Source: an uncultured Clostridia bacterium (lineage in GTDB: Bacteria > Bacillota > Clostridia > Lachnospirales > Lachnospiraceae). Taken from it: DNA of 64,000 nt. Location: contig CALBKM010000034.1 of assembly GCA_937895705.1 (NCBI GenBank), positions 62,001 to 126,000 of the forward strand, written 5' to 3'. Within the stretch, counting starts at the first letter, position 1. Every line of letters begins with the position of its first letter. Made by a program: the position numbers and the translations under genes. This document shows positions 8,632 through 16,523 of this stretch, in pieces. The notes under the pieces are model-generated. The model saw nothing but the letters and a program-made list of their open reading frames with translations. It was not told the DNA's origin and did not search any database.

Positions 8632-9693
8632 TTAGTATGCGATTACCTCGATACTTACAATACCTTCCACATAGCTGATATCGATGTAAAAGTATTCTCC
8701 GTCCTTTTCTGTATAGAACATCCACTGCTTATACTGTACCGTATCGTCCTCACCCATAGTAAACTGCTGGTAAGAATCCTCATTGATTCCCGGTGCACCA
8801 CCGTTTGACAGGTTCTCGATGTAATCATCAAAGGCTGCCTGACTTACACCTTCCACATAAATATTTGCAAGGGCATATTCCTCCTCGTCACCGCAGGTAC
8901 TGTATACCGCATCTCCCTTAAGCTCCGGAAGGTCCGCACCGATGTAGCTCTTTAAGGACGGCCAGCTACCCTTCTTTGCGTGTACCTCAAATTCATCCAG
9001 GGACGGGGCATAAAATACACCTGCCCAGAAGGTATCGTTAAAGGTGGTCTTCTGAAGCTCTACCTGCAGCATTGCTCCGTTGTGCTCATAGTACGCACGG
9101 TAGAAGTAGTAGTTCGGATTTTCCTCCATAAGCTGCTCCATGTTTTGTGCCTCTGCAATCAAACCGTTTCCTACGTGCATGTTGCGATAGCCCGCATCCC
9201 ACAGCTTCTGAGCCAGCTTGTCAAAGGATTCCTTATCCGACTCACACTCTGCAGTAAACCCAAATACGTATCCTTCCACATAAGTATCGCCGCCGTTGTA
9301 CACATAGCCGCTCTCCATTTTCTCCGGAGTCAGGTCAATCACACCCATCTCCTCCCAAACCTCTGCGCCCGGCCATTCCTGATGGGTTGCCACATCCGGG
9401 AACTGATACGGTACATCGTCGTCTCTTCCGAAAACATCATCCATCTGGTCGCTTAATTCTCCCCAGTTGATATCCTCATCACCGGACTGGGACTCTCCGT
9501 CACCGGAGCCCGCAAGATTTTCCAAATCCTCCAGCCCTTCCATACCTTCCATGCTCTCACCCAAATCCTCAATCTGCTCTCCAATTTCCTGTAAATCCTC
9601 CAGTAATCCGGAAAGCTCCGAGCTATCCCCGCAAGCCCCCAGGGAAAGCACCAATACCAGTGTCAATAAAATTGCTGTAATCCTCTTCTTCAT
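8632..9693 (-). CDS. Lipoprotein with operon-specific alpha/beta domain
   Basis: The 353-residue protein has a lipoprotein signal (LSLGAC, Cys21) and an acidic tract of LEDLxEIGEQIEDLG/EGMEGLEDLE repeats to about residue 70. A folded region from about residue 95 follows. It contains a WPGAEVWEEMGV stretch and a segment ending in KLAQKLWDAGYRNMHV. That segment resembles repeats in the 9718 and 10680 products, where a YPxGE-type strand is followed by an amphipathic helix ending in a hydrophobic Gly-aromatic pair. The protein probably faces the outside. Function unknown. Confidence 0.8.
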   Translation of the reverse strand: MKKRITAILLTLVLVLSLGACGDSSELSGLLEDLQEIGEQIEDLGESMEGMEGLEDLENLAGSGDGESQSGDEDINWGELSDQMDDVFGRDDDVPYQFPDVATHQEWPGAEVWEEMGVIDLTPEKMESGYVYNGGDTYVEGYVFGFTAECESDKESFDKLAQKLWDAGYRNMHVGNGLIAEAQNMEQLMEENPNYYFYRAYYEHNGAMLQVELQKTTFNDTFWAGVFYAPSLDEFEVHAKKGSWPSLKSYIGADLPELKGDAVYSTCGDEEEYALANIYVEGVSQAAFDDYIENLSNGGAPGINEDSYQQFTMGEDDTVQYKQWMFYTEKDGEYFYIDISYVEGIVSIEVIAY

Positions 9694-9717
9694 AACTTTG
9701 TCCTCCTTTGATTTTCT

Positions 9718-10665
9718 TTACTTTCCTCGATTGCTGATTACCACCTGATAAGCTACCTCTCCGTCAGGGGTATCAACGGTATGCTCCATATTGCTGTACT
9801 CATAGCTGACTACATATTGGGTATATGAGGATGGGTGCATCGGTCCGTACATAATGTACTTTCCTAATCCGTCCGAATCCTCGTGAATGTCAGGGTTCAT
9901 TACTTCAAGATAACCCAGCGCTTCAAGCTCCTTACAGTATGCGTGGCACTCCTCCAGGGTGGTATTGTTAAAGTACAGGGAAACTGCCGCGCCGTTGTCG
10001 TCATACTTGGTATACACAAGTTCACCGTAAGGATATTCCGGAATTTCCCAGCCCTCGGCAATTACCGGACCGCCCGGTGCATCCGTACCGCCGCTTAACG
10101 GTGTAAAGTCAATTTCCGCCTGCCACACATCCTTTGCCGGTTCTCCGTTCAGTGTGTAGGATCTTTCCTGCTCCTTTTCAAAGAACTTAATCGTGAACTC
10201 ATACTTATCGCTTTTGCAGGTGTATTTCACATATTTGCCGTTAGAATTGCTGTCGGCATAGGCCGGGGATACACCGGACAAGGACTGACAGTAGCTTATG
10301 CATTCCTCCAGCGTGGTATCCTTAATATAAACGGTGCCGCTGTTATCATCCTCAAACTGGTTGGCATAGAGAATCTCTCCGCCCGGATACTCCGGCAGAC
10401 CCATGGAAACCAGAAGCTCCTGCGCATCCTCTTCATTATGCTTTATATAAGAACCGCGTCCCGCCGCATTCTTCACACTGCTGACAGGAGCATTCGGGTC
10501 GGTGTTTTCGGCATTACCACCGCTACCGCCGCCGCTGTTCCCGCCGCTTTGGGAGCTGCCTTCGCTTCCGCTGCCGCCCTGCCCGGACTCACTGCCTGTA
10601 CTTCCGCATGCCACAAAGGAAACTACCAGCAGCGCCGCAAGTAATATAGCTACTATTTTTTTCAT
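9718..10665 (-). CDS. Lipoprotein with internally duplicated domain
   Basis: The 315-residue protein has a lipobox (VSFVAC, Cys20) and a Gly/Ser-rich linker to about residue 60. Two related halves follow. One opens LPEYPGGEILYANQFEDD and continues to TTLEECISYCQSL. The other opens IPEYPYGELVYTKYDDNG and continues to TTLEECHAYCKEL. The match of strand, turn and helix in the same order indicates an intragenic duplication of a roughly 110-residue extracytoplasmic domain. A single related copy appears at the C-terminus of the zinc-ribbon protein at 10680. No known family is recognised. Confidence 0.82.
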   Translation of the reverse strand: MKKIVAILLAALLVVSFVACGSTGSESGQGGSGSEGSSQSGGNSGGGSGGNAENTDPNAPVSSVKNAAGRGSYIKHNEEDAQELLVSMGLPEYPGGEILYANQFEDDNSGTVYIKDTTLEECISYCQSLSGVSPAYADSNSNGKYVKYTCKSDKYEFTIKFFEKEQERSYTLNGEPAKDVWQAEIDFTPLSGGTDAPGGPVIAEGWEIPEYPYGELVYTKYDDNGAAVSLYFNNTTLEECHAYCKELEALGYLEVMNPDIHEDSDGLGKYIMYGPMHPSSYTQYVVSYEYSNMEHTVDTPDGEVAYQVVISNRGK

Positions 10666-10679
10666 GCTACGCTCCTCCT

Positions 10680-11597
10680 TTACAATCCGAACAAATCCTT
10701 AAGACTTGTTACCTTCTTCGGCTCCGGCTTCACATAATCAAAGCCGCCGTATGGCTCTCTCACGCAGAAACCGATGCAGGCACAGTCCGGGTCCCCGTCA
10801 AAGCAATGCTCCGTATCCACGTTGTACACCACGCCATCGATGCGTTTGAAAAGCTGCTCCATGCTCGGGTACTGGCCTGCCTGACAGAATCCGTTTGCCA
10901 GAAGTATCTGCCGGTATTCCTCCACGGCTCTGTGGGCCGCATCCGGGTTATTCTTAAATACCGCGCCGAAGCCGTATCCGTTTTCATCATAATCGTTGAT
11001 GTAGATTTCATCGCCTCCGCAGCTCCACTTCGGGTACTGCGGGAGCTTTTCATCCCACTCCGCAAGCACTGCTGCGTTCCGGTTGGCTGCCGCCTGCTCC
11101 TCTGCCACCGTAGCCGGCAGCTTGGTTCCGCAATCCGCACAGAACTTCATCCCGATGCTGTTCTGCTTTCCGCAGGACGGACAAACCGCACTCTGTGCCA
11201 CCGTTGTGTCCGGAAGTTTTTCCCCGCAAGACGGACAGAACTTCTGGTCCGCCTTTGCCGGCTGTCCGCAGGACGGACAGATTTTCATATTCTTTGCCGC
11301 TTCGTTTGCCGCCGTCTGCATGGCCCCGAACAAGCCTCCTAACACTCCTGCGGCCTGATTTAACGACTCCTGATTTACGGAAGTCCGTGGGGTACTGTCC
11401 GGTGTCATGGTACCGGTGACCTGCTGCTCCGTCGCCCCCATGCCCGCAGCCTCATTAATCTTATCCGCCGCCTTGTTTACCACGGAAGCCGCTGCCTCCT
11501 CAATTTTCGGCTCTACCGCTCTCCGCACGCCCTGCTCTACCGCATTTCCGATGGCGTTGGACACGCCCCTCTTAATTGCCCGTTCTAAAAATCCCAT
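10680..11597 (-). CDS. Double zinc-ribbon protein with C-terminal operon-specific domain
   Basis: The 305-residue protein starts with an Ala/Glu-rich helical region, then two zinc ribbons near residues 105-160: CPSCG...CPSCG and CPSCG...CADCG. The C-terminal region begins LPQYPKW and runs through VEEYRQILLANGF, like the domain in the lipoproteins at 9718 and 8632. There is no signal peptide or clear membrane segment, so this copy should be cytoplasmic, unlike the lipoprotein copies. GGAGG precedes the ATG. Function unknown. Confidence 0.82.
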   Translation of the reverse strand: MGFLERAIKRGVSNAIGNAVEQGVRRAVEPKIEEAAASVVNKAADKINEAAGMGATEQQVTGTMTPDSTPRTSVNQESLNQAAGVLGGLFGAMQTAANEAAKNMKICPSCGQPAKADQKFCPSCGEKLPDTTVAQSAVCPSCGKQNSIGMKFCADCGTKLPATVAEEQAAANRNAAVLAEWDEKLPQYPKWSCGGDEIYINDYDENGYGFGAVFKNNPDAAHRAVEEYRQILLANGFCQAGQYPSMEQLFKRIDGVVYNVDTEHCFDGDPDCACIGFCVREPYGGFDYVKPEPKKVTSLKDLFGL

Positions 11598-11609
11598 GAT
11601 TCTTCCTCC

Positions 11610-11891
11610 TTATTCCATCCTCTGTTCTATTTTTTCTCCGCATTGCGGACAATACTGTGCTTCGTCGGACACCACGGTGTCACACGCCATGCAGCTTCTG
11701 TGTTGTCTCTTATAAAAATGAAACATCGTCTCCTTCGGAAGCCTCCGCTTGCATTCCTTACAGTGTTGCTCCGCACCGGAGGTCATTCTTCCGCAGTGTT
11801 CGCACACCCGGAGTCTTTTCATTGCTTCAATTCCGAAGCCGTACTGTCCCATACTTTCCCTACGGATTTCTTCGATTCGCTCCATTGTCAT
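11610..11891 (-). CDS. Small cysteine-rich zinc-ribbon protein
   Basis: The 93-residue product, starting MTMERIEEI, has four CxxC motifs in order (CEHC, CKEC, CMAC, CPQC), enough for two zinc ribbons. The ATG at 11891 is chosen because GGGGAGG lies ten bases before it and because it overlaps the upstream stop as ATGA. The open frame extends much further upstream but lies inside the preceding gene. The role is unknown. It is the second gene of the operon. Confidence 0.75.
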   Translation of the reverse strand: MTMERIEEIRRESMGQYGFGIEAMKRLRVCEHCGRMTSGAEQHCKECKRRLPKETMFHFYKRQHRSCMACDTVVSDEAQYCPQCGEKIEQRME

Positions 11892-12262
11892 TGTGACTGC
11901 ACCTCCCCGTACAAAAGTCTGACCCCACATTTCCGGCAAAAGGTCTCCGGTATCGGAATCCGTTCGCCACACCGCTTGCAGAACCGAGGTGCCACCTCCC
12001 AGGGTGCACAATCCACGCATTGCAACACATCCGGGTTGTACATGGCATTACACACCCATTTCCCGCATTTGCCGCACTTACTGAAATAATGACGTCCTTC
12101 CGTCTCCCAGGCTGTAGTAAGCTCCTCCTCCCGGGTGCTCCCCCGTATGGGCTGAGTCATACATACAACAGCCCCGGACAATTCACAGAAGAAACGATAC
12201 TGGCTTCCCTTTGCGTCATTGACTACCTTATAACAGGCCGTATCTGTTTTCTTTTCCTGCAC
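11888..12262 (-). CDS. Cysteine-rich zinc-ribbon protein, first gene of the operon
   Basis: The 124-residue product probably starts at GTG 12262, seven bases after AAGGAGG. It has a small N-terminal beta region and then four cysteine pairs: CGKC with a nearby WVC, CVDC, CKRC and CRKC. This suggests two or three zinc ribbons. It opens the nine-gene minus-strand operon (12262 to 3398) and is divergently transcribed from the solute-binding protein at 12475. Its stop overlaps the next ATG (ATGA). Confidence 0.75.
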   Translation of the reverse strand: MQEKKTDTACYKVVNDAKGSQYRFFCELSGAVVCMTQPIRGSTREEELTTAWETEGRHYFSKCGKCGKWVCNAMYNPDVLQCVDCAPWEVAPRFCKRCGERIPIPETFCRKCGVRLLYGEVQSQ

Positions 12263-12304
12263 ACACTCGCCTCCTTTTTAATGTTTCAAAAAATTTATAC
12301 TTCC

Positions 12305-12335
12305 TCTTGCATCCGGCAAGATTTTACAATATAAT
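12305..12335 (+). promoter_or_regulatory. Promoter of the solute-binding-protein gene with overlapping inverted repeat
   Basis: TTGCAT (12307-12312) and TATAAT (12330-12335) are 17 bp apart. The inverted repeat TCTTGC-N5-GCAAGA (12305-12321) overlaps the -35 box and could be an operator. Confidence 0.65.
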
Positions 12336-12377
12336 GGAATTAACACCTTGAATGTATATGTTTTTTTATGAATTGTC

Positions 12378-12447
12378 CCCACCCGAACCTTAAAATTCGG
12401 GTGGGAACTTCCATTTTATTTTCAAAAAGGGTGGGAAAACGGGTGGG
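12378..12447 (+). promoter_or_regulatory. 5' leader with CCCACCC/GGGTGGG hairpin and G-quadruplex motif
   Basis: CCCACCCGAA (12378-12387) pairs with TTCGGGTGGG (12396-12405). Downstream, GGGTGGG occurs twice more, at 12429-12435 and 12441-12447. These two give four G3 tracts with loops of 1, 5 and 1 bases, a canonical G-quadruplex pattern. The ribosome-binding site begins at 12461. Confidence 0.6.
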
Positions 12448-12474
12448 ATATCCTAAAAACGGAGGATTTTGCTT

Positions 12475-13830
12475 ATGAAAAAGACAAAAAAATTACTTTT
12501 GCTTCTGACTGTTTTCTCTATACTTGTTGTTTCCCTGACGGCATGTAACCGTTCGCCGCTGGATCCGGACGAGCCGGTGACACTGACCATGTGGCACAAT
12601 TACGGCGGCGATATGCAGCAGGCTATGGATTTGCTCATCGATGAATTCAACAGCACCGTGGGCAAGGAGCAGGGCATCATTATTAATGTTACCGCCATCT
12701 CCTCCAGCTCCGAATTAAACGAAAGTCTCGCCTTAATTGTAAACGGCGACCCGGGCGCTCCGGATATGCCGGATATTTTCACCGGCTATCCTAAGGTAGG
12801 TGTACAGTTTATGGAAAAAGGCATGCTCTGCAACCTGGACAATTATTTTTCCGAAGAAGAGCTTGACGAATACATTGATGCTTTTGTTGAAGAAGGACGT
12901 CTTGCGGACGGCGGACTCTATGTATTCCCGATTGCAAAATCCACCGAGATTTTGTACTTAAACCAGACCTTATTTGACCGTTTTGCGGCGGCTACCGGTG
13001 CAGACAGCAGCAAGTTAGCCACCTTCGAGGGACTGGCAGAGCTTGCGGTTTCTTATTATGATTGGACCGATGGCCTGACTCCGGATATCGAAAACGACGG
13101 CAAACAATTCTTCGCCTCCGACGCCTGGTTCAATGTCATCGGTGTGGGAATGACACAGTTGGGCACCGATTTTCTTGATGGCGAAGTCCTCTCCCTAAAC
13201 AACGATACTTATACCTCGATATTTAACTCCTTATACACTCCGTCCGTGAAGGGTGGTTTCGCCATTTATGACGGTTATTCCTCCGATTTATCCAAAACCG
13301 GAGATTTAGTCTGCTCCACAGGTTCCTCCGCAGGCATTCTCTTTTACGGTGATACCATCACCCACGCTGACGGTACGGTGGAAAATGTGGAATACAGTAT
13401 CCTGCCGTATCCTACTTTTGCCGGCGGCGAAAAGGTTGCCCTCCAACGCGGTGGCGGACTGATGGTAGCAAAGAACGAGGAAGCAAAAGAGTATGCTGCC
13501 GCAGTTTTCTTAAAATGGCTCACTGCCGCAGACCAGAACATGGAGTTTATTTCGAAAACCGGCTACCTTCCTGTGACAAAACTTGCTTTTGAAGAAAAGA
13601 TTCCGGTGCATTTGGAAACCTTGGAAGATGCCCGCATCAAAAAGATGCTGACCGCTGTGCTGTCCATGTATGAGGAGTACAATTTCTTCTTTGCACCGAG
13701 TTTTTCTGGCTTTGATGCCTTAAGCAGCAAGTTCGAAAAAGATTTTAAAGCCTTACTGACCGAAGAACGGGAAAAGTATCTGGAAGGCAAAGAATACAGC
13801 GCGGAAAGCGCAATCAAAGTGTTACAATAG
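12475..13830 (+). CDS. Extracellular solute-binding lipoprotein, sugar (family 1) type
   Basis: The 451-residue product has a lipoprotein signal (SLTAC, Cys24) and the early TLTMWHNYGG strand typical of family 1 sugar-binding proteins of ABC importers. It continues with the DMPDIFTGYP and VFPIAKSTEILYLNQTLF stretches of that fold. Length is normal. The ATG at 12475 has GGAGG nine bases upstream; an in-frame TTG two codons earlier is less likely. No permease or ATPase gene is adjacent. The following gene encodes a membrane-anchored LuxR regulator, so the protein may act as a sensory ligand receptor or serve a distant permease. Confidence 0.9.
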   Translation: MKKTKKLLLLLTVFSILVVSLTACNRSPLDPDEPVTLTMWHNYGGDMQQAMDLLIDEFNSTVGKEQGIIINVTAISSSSELNESLALIVNGDPGAPDMPDIFTGYPKVGVQFMEKGMLCNLDNYFSEEELDEYIDAFVEEGRLADGGLYVFPIAKSTEILYLNQTLFDRFAAATGADSSKLATFEGLAELAVSYYDWTDGLTPDIENDGKQFFASDAWFNVIGVGMTQLGTDFLDGEVLSLNNDTYTSIFNSLYTPSVKGGFAIYDGYSSDLSKTGDLVCSTGSSAGILFYGDTITHADGTVENVEYSILPYPTFAGGEKVALQRGGGLMVAKNEEAKEYAAAVFLKWLTAADQNMEFISKTGYLPVTKLAFEEKIPVHLETLEDARIKKMLTAVLSMYEEYNFFFAPSFSGFDALSSKFEKDFKALLTEEREKYLEGKEYSAESAIKVLQ

Positions 13831-13852
13831 ATTATAGACTCTGCTTTTTATC

Positions 13853-13871
13853 CCGGATTTTCGAAATCCGG
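13853..13871 (+). other. Intercistronic hairpin
   Basis: CCGGATTT and AAATCCGG form a perfect 8-bp stem with a TCG loop between the binding-protein and LuxR genes. No T-run follows, so it is more likely an RNA stability or processing element than a terminator. Confidence 0.5.
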
Positions 13872-13921
13872 ACAAAGCCGGTCTATTGCGGAACAAAAGA
13901 AAGGAGGGGATTGTCCTGAAC

Positions 13922-15601
13922 ATGTTAAAGGAAGCCCTCAAGCTTTGGGCACAGGAAAAAAGAACAAATCCGAAGGGTTCTACCCTGCAACGCAGGCTGA
14001 TTCTCTTCTTTGTCAGCATTACCTTTTCGATAATCCTTCTGTTCGCCGTGCTTCTCATGCTATTGGATATTGACGGCAGCGACAAAAAGGCGGTTTCCGG
14101 CTACTTAAAGGCGGAACTGACGGATGTTTCCAAAAAGATAGAGGACGAATCCGGACGCATTTCCCTCCTGGGACTTTCTCTTGCGGAAACTGTCTCCGGC
14201 TCCTGCGATACCTTCTTTAAGGAGCAAGGCATAACCGCTGCTGAATTAACGGTTCACCCGGAGCTCATCGAACCGCTTTTAGAACGCCAGATTACTTCCC
14301 TGCTTACCGTCATCGACAACAACACCTGCAGCGGCGTGTTTATTCTGTTAGATGCCTCCGTATCCGGCTCTGCCGAAGCAACGGACACTGCACGCTCCGG
14401 TATATTTATTAAGAAAACTTCCCCCGTCAGCATTCAGTCTGTGGGGAATAAAAACTATTATCTCCGAGGTCCTGCCTCCCTTGCCAGAGAGCACGGCATC
14501 GATTTGCTGGGACAATGGAAAATGGAATACGATATTTCCGGGCAGGAATTCTTTACCGAAGTCATGACGACTGCCCGGAACAATCCGAAGCTTCCCCTTT
14601 CCCGCCTCTACTACTGGACAGGAAGAGTCACCTTAAAGGACAACAGTGAAGCAGGCTTTCTTCTGTGCGTACCGTTACGTACCGCGGACGGGGCTGTGTA
14701 CGGGCTGTGCGGCATTGAGGTCAGCGACCGGATGTTTAAGCTTCTGTTCAGTCCAACAGACAGTACTTATTCCAACGCCTTTTCTCTGGCTGCTCCCTGG
14801 ACCGAAGAAGCCTTTTGTACAAGCAAAGGACTCATTGCGGGTAACTCTTACTTGACGGGCCACCGCATGGAACAGAACCTGCTCTCCGAGGGCGAGAAAG
14901 ATCCCTTTGAATTCTTTACCGGTACCGGGGAGACCTACGGAGGCTATACCTCCGTTCTTCGCTTATATCCTTCCGGCTCCGCCTACGAGGAGGAGCAATG
15001 GAAAATTGCGGTGCTTTTGCCGGAGGAGCATTTAAAAGATGCCTTGGCCGGCAATTCTGCCTACTTGCTTTTCATTATCATCGGACTGCTCCTCCTGAGT
15101 CTGCTGGCCTCCTATCTTATCAGCCGCAGATATTTGCGTCCGGTGAACCATGCCTTTGATACCATCAAAAATAAAAGCTATGGAGAAAGTCCTGAAACAC
15201 GAGGCTACACGGAAATCGCCGACCTGTTTGCATTCCTTGCCCAAAAAGACAAGGAGCATGAGGCGGAGCTCCTTTCCCTGGAGCAACAGCGCCAGAACGT
15301 GGAGGACAGCTACGAAAAAGCACAAATCAGACTCACCCGCATCACCAACCGCAAAAAACAGGAGGTGGATCAGGATGGCTACCAGATGTTCCTCAGTCAT
15401 CTCCACACCCTGACCCCGAAGGAGCGGGAAATCTTCAATCTCTATCTGGAGGGAAAAAGCGCGAAGGAAATTCTGGTAAATGTAAACATCAACGAAAACA
15501 CTCTGAAATATCACAACCGCAACATTTACAGCAAGCTGGGCGTTTCCTCCCGAAAGGAACTGCTGCTGTACGCGGCTCTGATGAAAGAAGAACACATGTA
15601 A
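13922..15601 (+). CDS. Membrane-anchored LuxR-family transcriptional regulator with extracytoplasmic sensor
   Basis: The 559-residue product has a membrane helix at about 26-49, an extracytoplasmic region of about 330 residues (possibly Cache-like), and a second helix near 379-402. A short HAMP-like stretch, a Glu/Gln-rich coiled coil (about 430-490) and a LuxR/GerE helix-turn-helix at about 496-555 (LTPKEREIFNLYLEGKSAKE...NENTLKYHNRNIYSKLGV) follow. It is a one-component regulator that would sense outside and bind DNA from the membrane. ATG 13922 follows AAGGAGGGG. It is probably co-transcribed with the solute-binding protein 5', which could deliver ligand to its sensor. Confidence 0.85.
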   Translation: MLKEALKLWAQEKRTNPKGSTLQRRLILFFVSITFSIILLFAVLLMLLDIDGSDKKAVSGYLKAELTDVSKKIEDESGRISLLGLSLAETVSGSCDTFFKEQGITAAELTVHPELIEPLLERQITSLLTVIDNNTCSGVFILLDASVSGSAEATDTARSGIFIKKTSPVSIQSVGNKNYYLRGPASLAREHGIDLLGQWKMEYDISGQEFFTEVMTTARNNPKLPLSRLYYWTGRVTLKDNSEAGFLLCVPLRTADGAVYGLCGIEVSDRMFKLLFSPTDSTYSNAFSLAAPWTEEAFCTSKGLIAGNSYLTGHRMEQNLLSEGEKDPFEFFTGTGETYGGYTSVLRLYPSGSAYEEEQWKIAVLLPEEHLKDALAGNSAYLLFIIIGLLLLSLLASYLISRRYLRPVNHAFDTIKNKSYGESPETRGYTEIADLFAFLAQKDKEHEAELLSLEQQRQNVEDSYEKAQIRLTRITNRKKQEVDQDGYQMFLSHLHTLTPKEREIFNLYLEGKSAKEILVNVNINENTLKYHNRNIYSKLGVSSRKELLLYAALMKEEHM

Positions 15602-15622
15602 ACATTCCACCTAGAGTAAACA

Positions 15623-15665
15623 AAAGGTCTATTACAGCAACACCTGCAATAGACCTTTCTGTTTC
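15623..15665. terminator. Bidirectional terminator
   Basis: AAAGGTCTATT (15623-15633) and AATAGACCTTT (15648-15658) form a perfect 11-bp stem with a T-rich tail. It lies between the convergent LuxR and GIY-YIG genes. Confidence 0.85.
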
Positions 15666-15667
15666 CC

Positions 15668-15994
15668 TTATTCTGCTCGAACTTCCATTATAGCCTCCGG
15701 GGTCGCCACTTCAAATACACCAAAATCCGCCATCCGTTCCGGTTCCTTACACAAAACTTCCTTCTGCGCCTTCGTCAAGTGCTTCAATCTCCACTCTAAC
15801 CTTGACGCCACCGAACGATTCTCTACCTCCCATACTGCCACGATTTCCTTCGGCGGATGGGTTCTCGTGTACTTTGCCCCCTTCGGTCTTCCCGATGTAT
15901 GCTCCGCGAATCTGCGCATCACATCCGTCGTTATTCCCGCATAAAGAGAGCCATCGGTACAGCGAAGCAAATAAACAAAATACGGTTTATTCAT
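15668..15994 (-). CDS. GIY-YIG nuclease superfamily protein (YhbQ-like)
   Basis: The 108-residue single-domain protein has YFVYLLRCTDGSLYAGIT at the N-terminus, the first two strands of the GIY-YIG fold (YVYLL...YAGIT). Further conserved positions are R (VMRRFAEH), the basic RPKGAKYTR loop and E in SRLEWRLK. Small stand-alone members (COG2827) are common in bacteria and poorly understood; DNA repair or structure-specific cleavage has been suggested. Its ATG shares one base with the RidA stop codon (TAATG), so the two are likely translated together. Confidence 0.92.
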   Translation of the reverse strand: MNKPYFVYLLRCTDGSLYAGITTDVMRRFAEHTSGRPKGAKYTRTHPPKEIVAVWEVENRSVASRLEWRLKHLTKAQKEVLCKEPERMADFGVFEVATPEAIMEVRAE

Positions 15995-16371
15995 TAGCCC
16001 TTATACGCAACCACTTCGATTTCGAATAATGCACCCTTCGGAAGTGCGCCGGCCTGTAAGCAGGAACGCGCTGGGGTCTCACCGGTAAAGTACTTTGCGT
16101 AAATCTCGTTAATCTTACCGAAATCTGCGATATCAGCAAGGAACACGGTGGTCTTAATGACATCCGCCATAGTGCAACCTGCTGCCGCAAGTACTGCCTG
16201 AATGTTCTGCAATGCCTGCTCTGCCTGTGCCTCTACGCCCTCAGCCAATACGCCGGTTGCCGGAACGAGGCCGATCTGACCGGAGGTATATACGAAATCG
16301 CCTACCTCTACTGCGTGTACGTAAGGTCCTACCGCTGCCGGTGCATTTTCTGCATGAATTGTTTTTCTCAT
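15994..16371 (-). CDS. ridA: RidA family 2-iminobutanoate/2-iminopropanoate deaminase
   Basis: The 125-residue protein has the YjgF/RidA signature: APAAVGPYVHAVEVGDFVYTSGQIG near the N-terminus and PARSCLQAGALPKGALFEIE near the C-terminus. The conserved arginine that binds the imine carboxylate is present in PARSC. RidA hydrolyses reactive enamine/imine intermediates made by PLP enzymes and works as a cytoplasmic trimer. ATG 16371 is preferred because AAGGA is nine bases upstream; the open frame has eleven extra codons. It is co-transcribed with the GIY-YIG gene. Confidence 0.93.
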   Translation of the reverse strand: MRKTIHAENAPAAVGPYVHAVEVGDFVYTSGQIGLVPATGVLAEGVEAQAEQALQNIQAVLAAAGCTMADVIKTTVFLADIADFGKINEIYAKYFTGETPARSCLQAGALPKGALFEIEVVAYKG

Positions 16372-16476
16372 AGTTGTAATTCCTTTCTTAATTATAAATT
16401 TCAATTTACTGTTTAATGAACCGGATACATTTCCCCTGATTACTTTGTTGCAACCCTCGGGGAATCTCCATAAGAA

Positions 16477-16505
16477 ATCTTATCAAAAACAAGCATTAAA
16501 ATCAA
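16477..16505 (-). promoter_or_regulatory. Promoter of ridA
   Basis: On the minus strand, TTGATT and TAAGAT are 17 bp apart, about 100 bp before the ridA ATG. Confidence 0.6.
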
Positions 16506-16523
16506 GTAATATACCTCTTGTTT

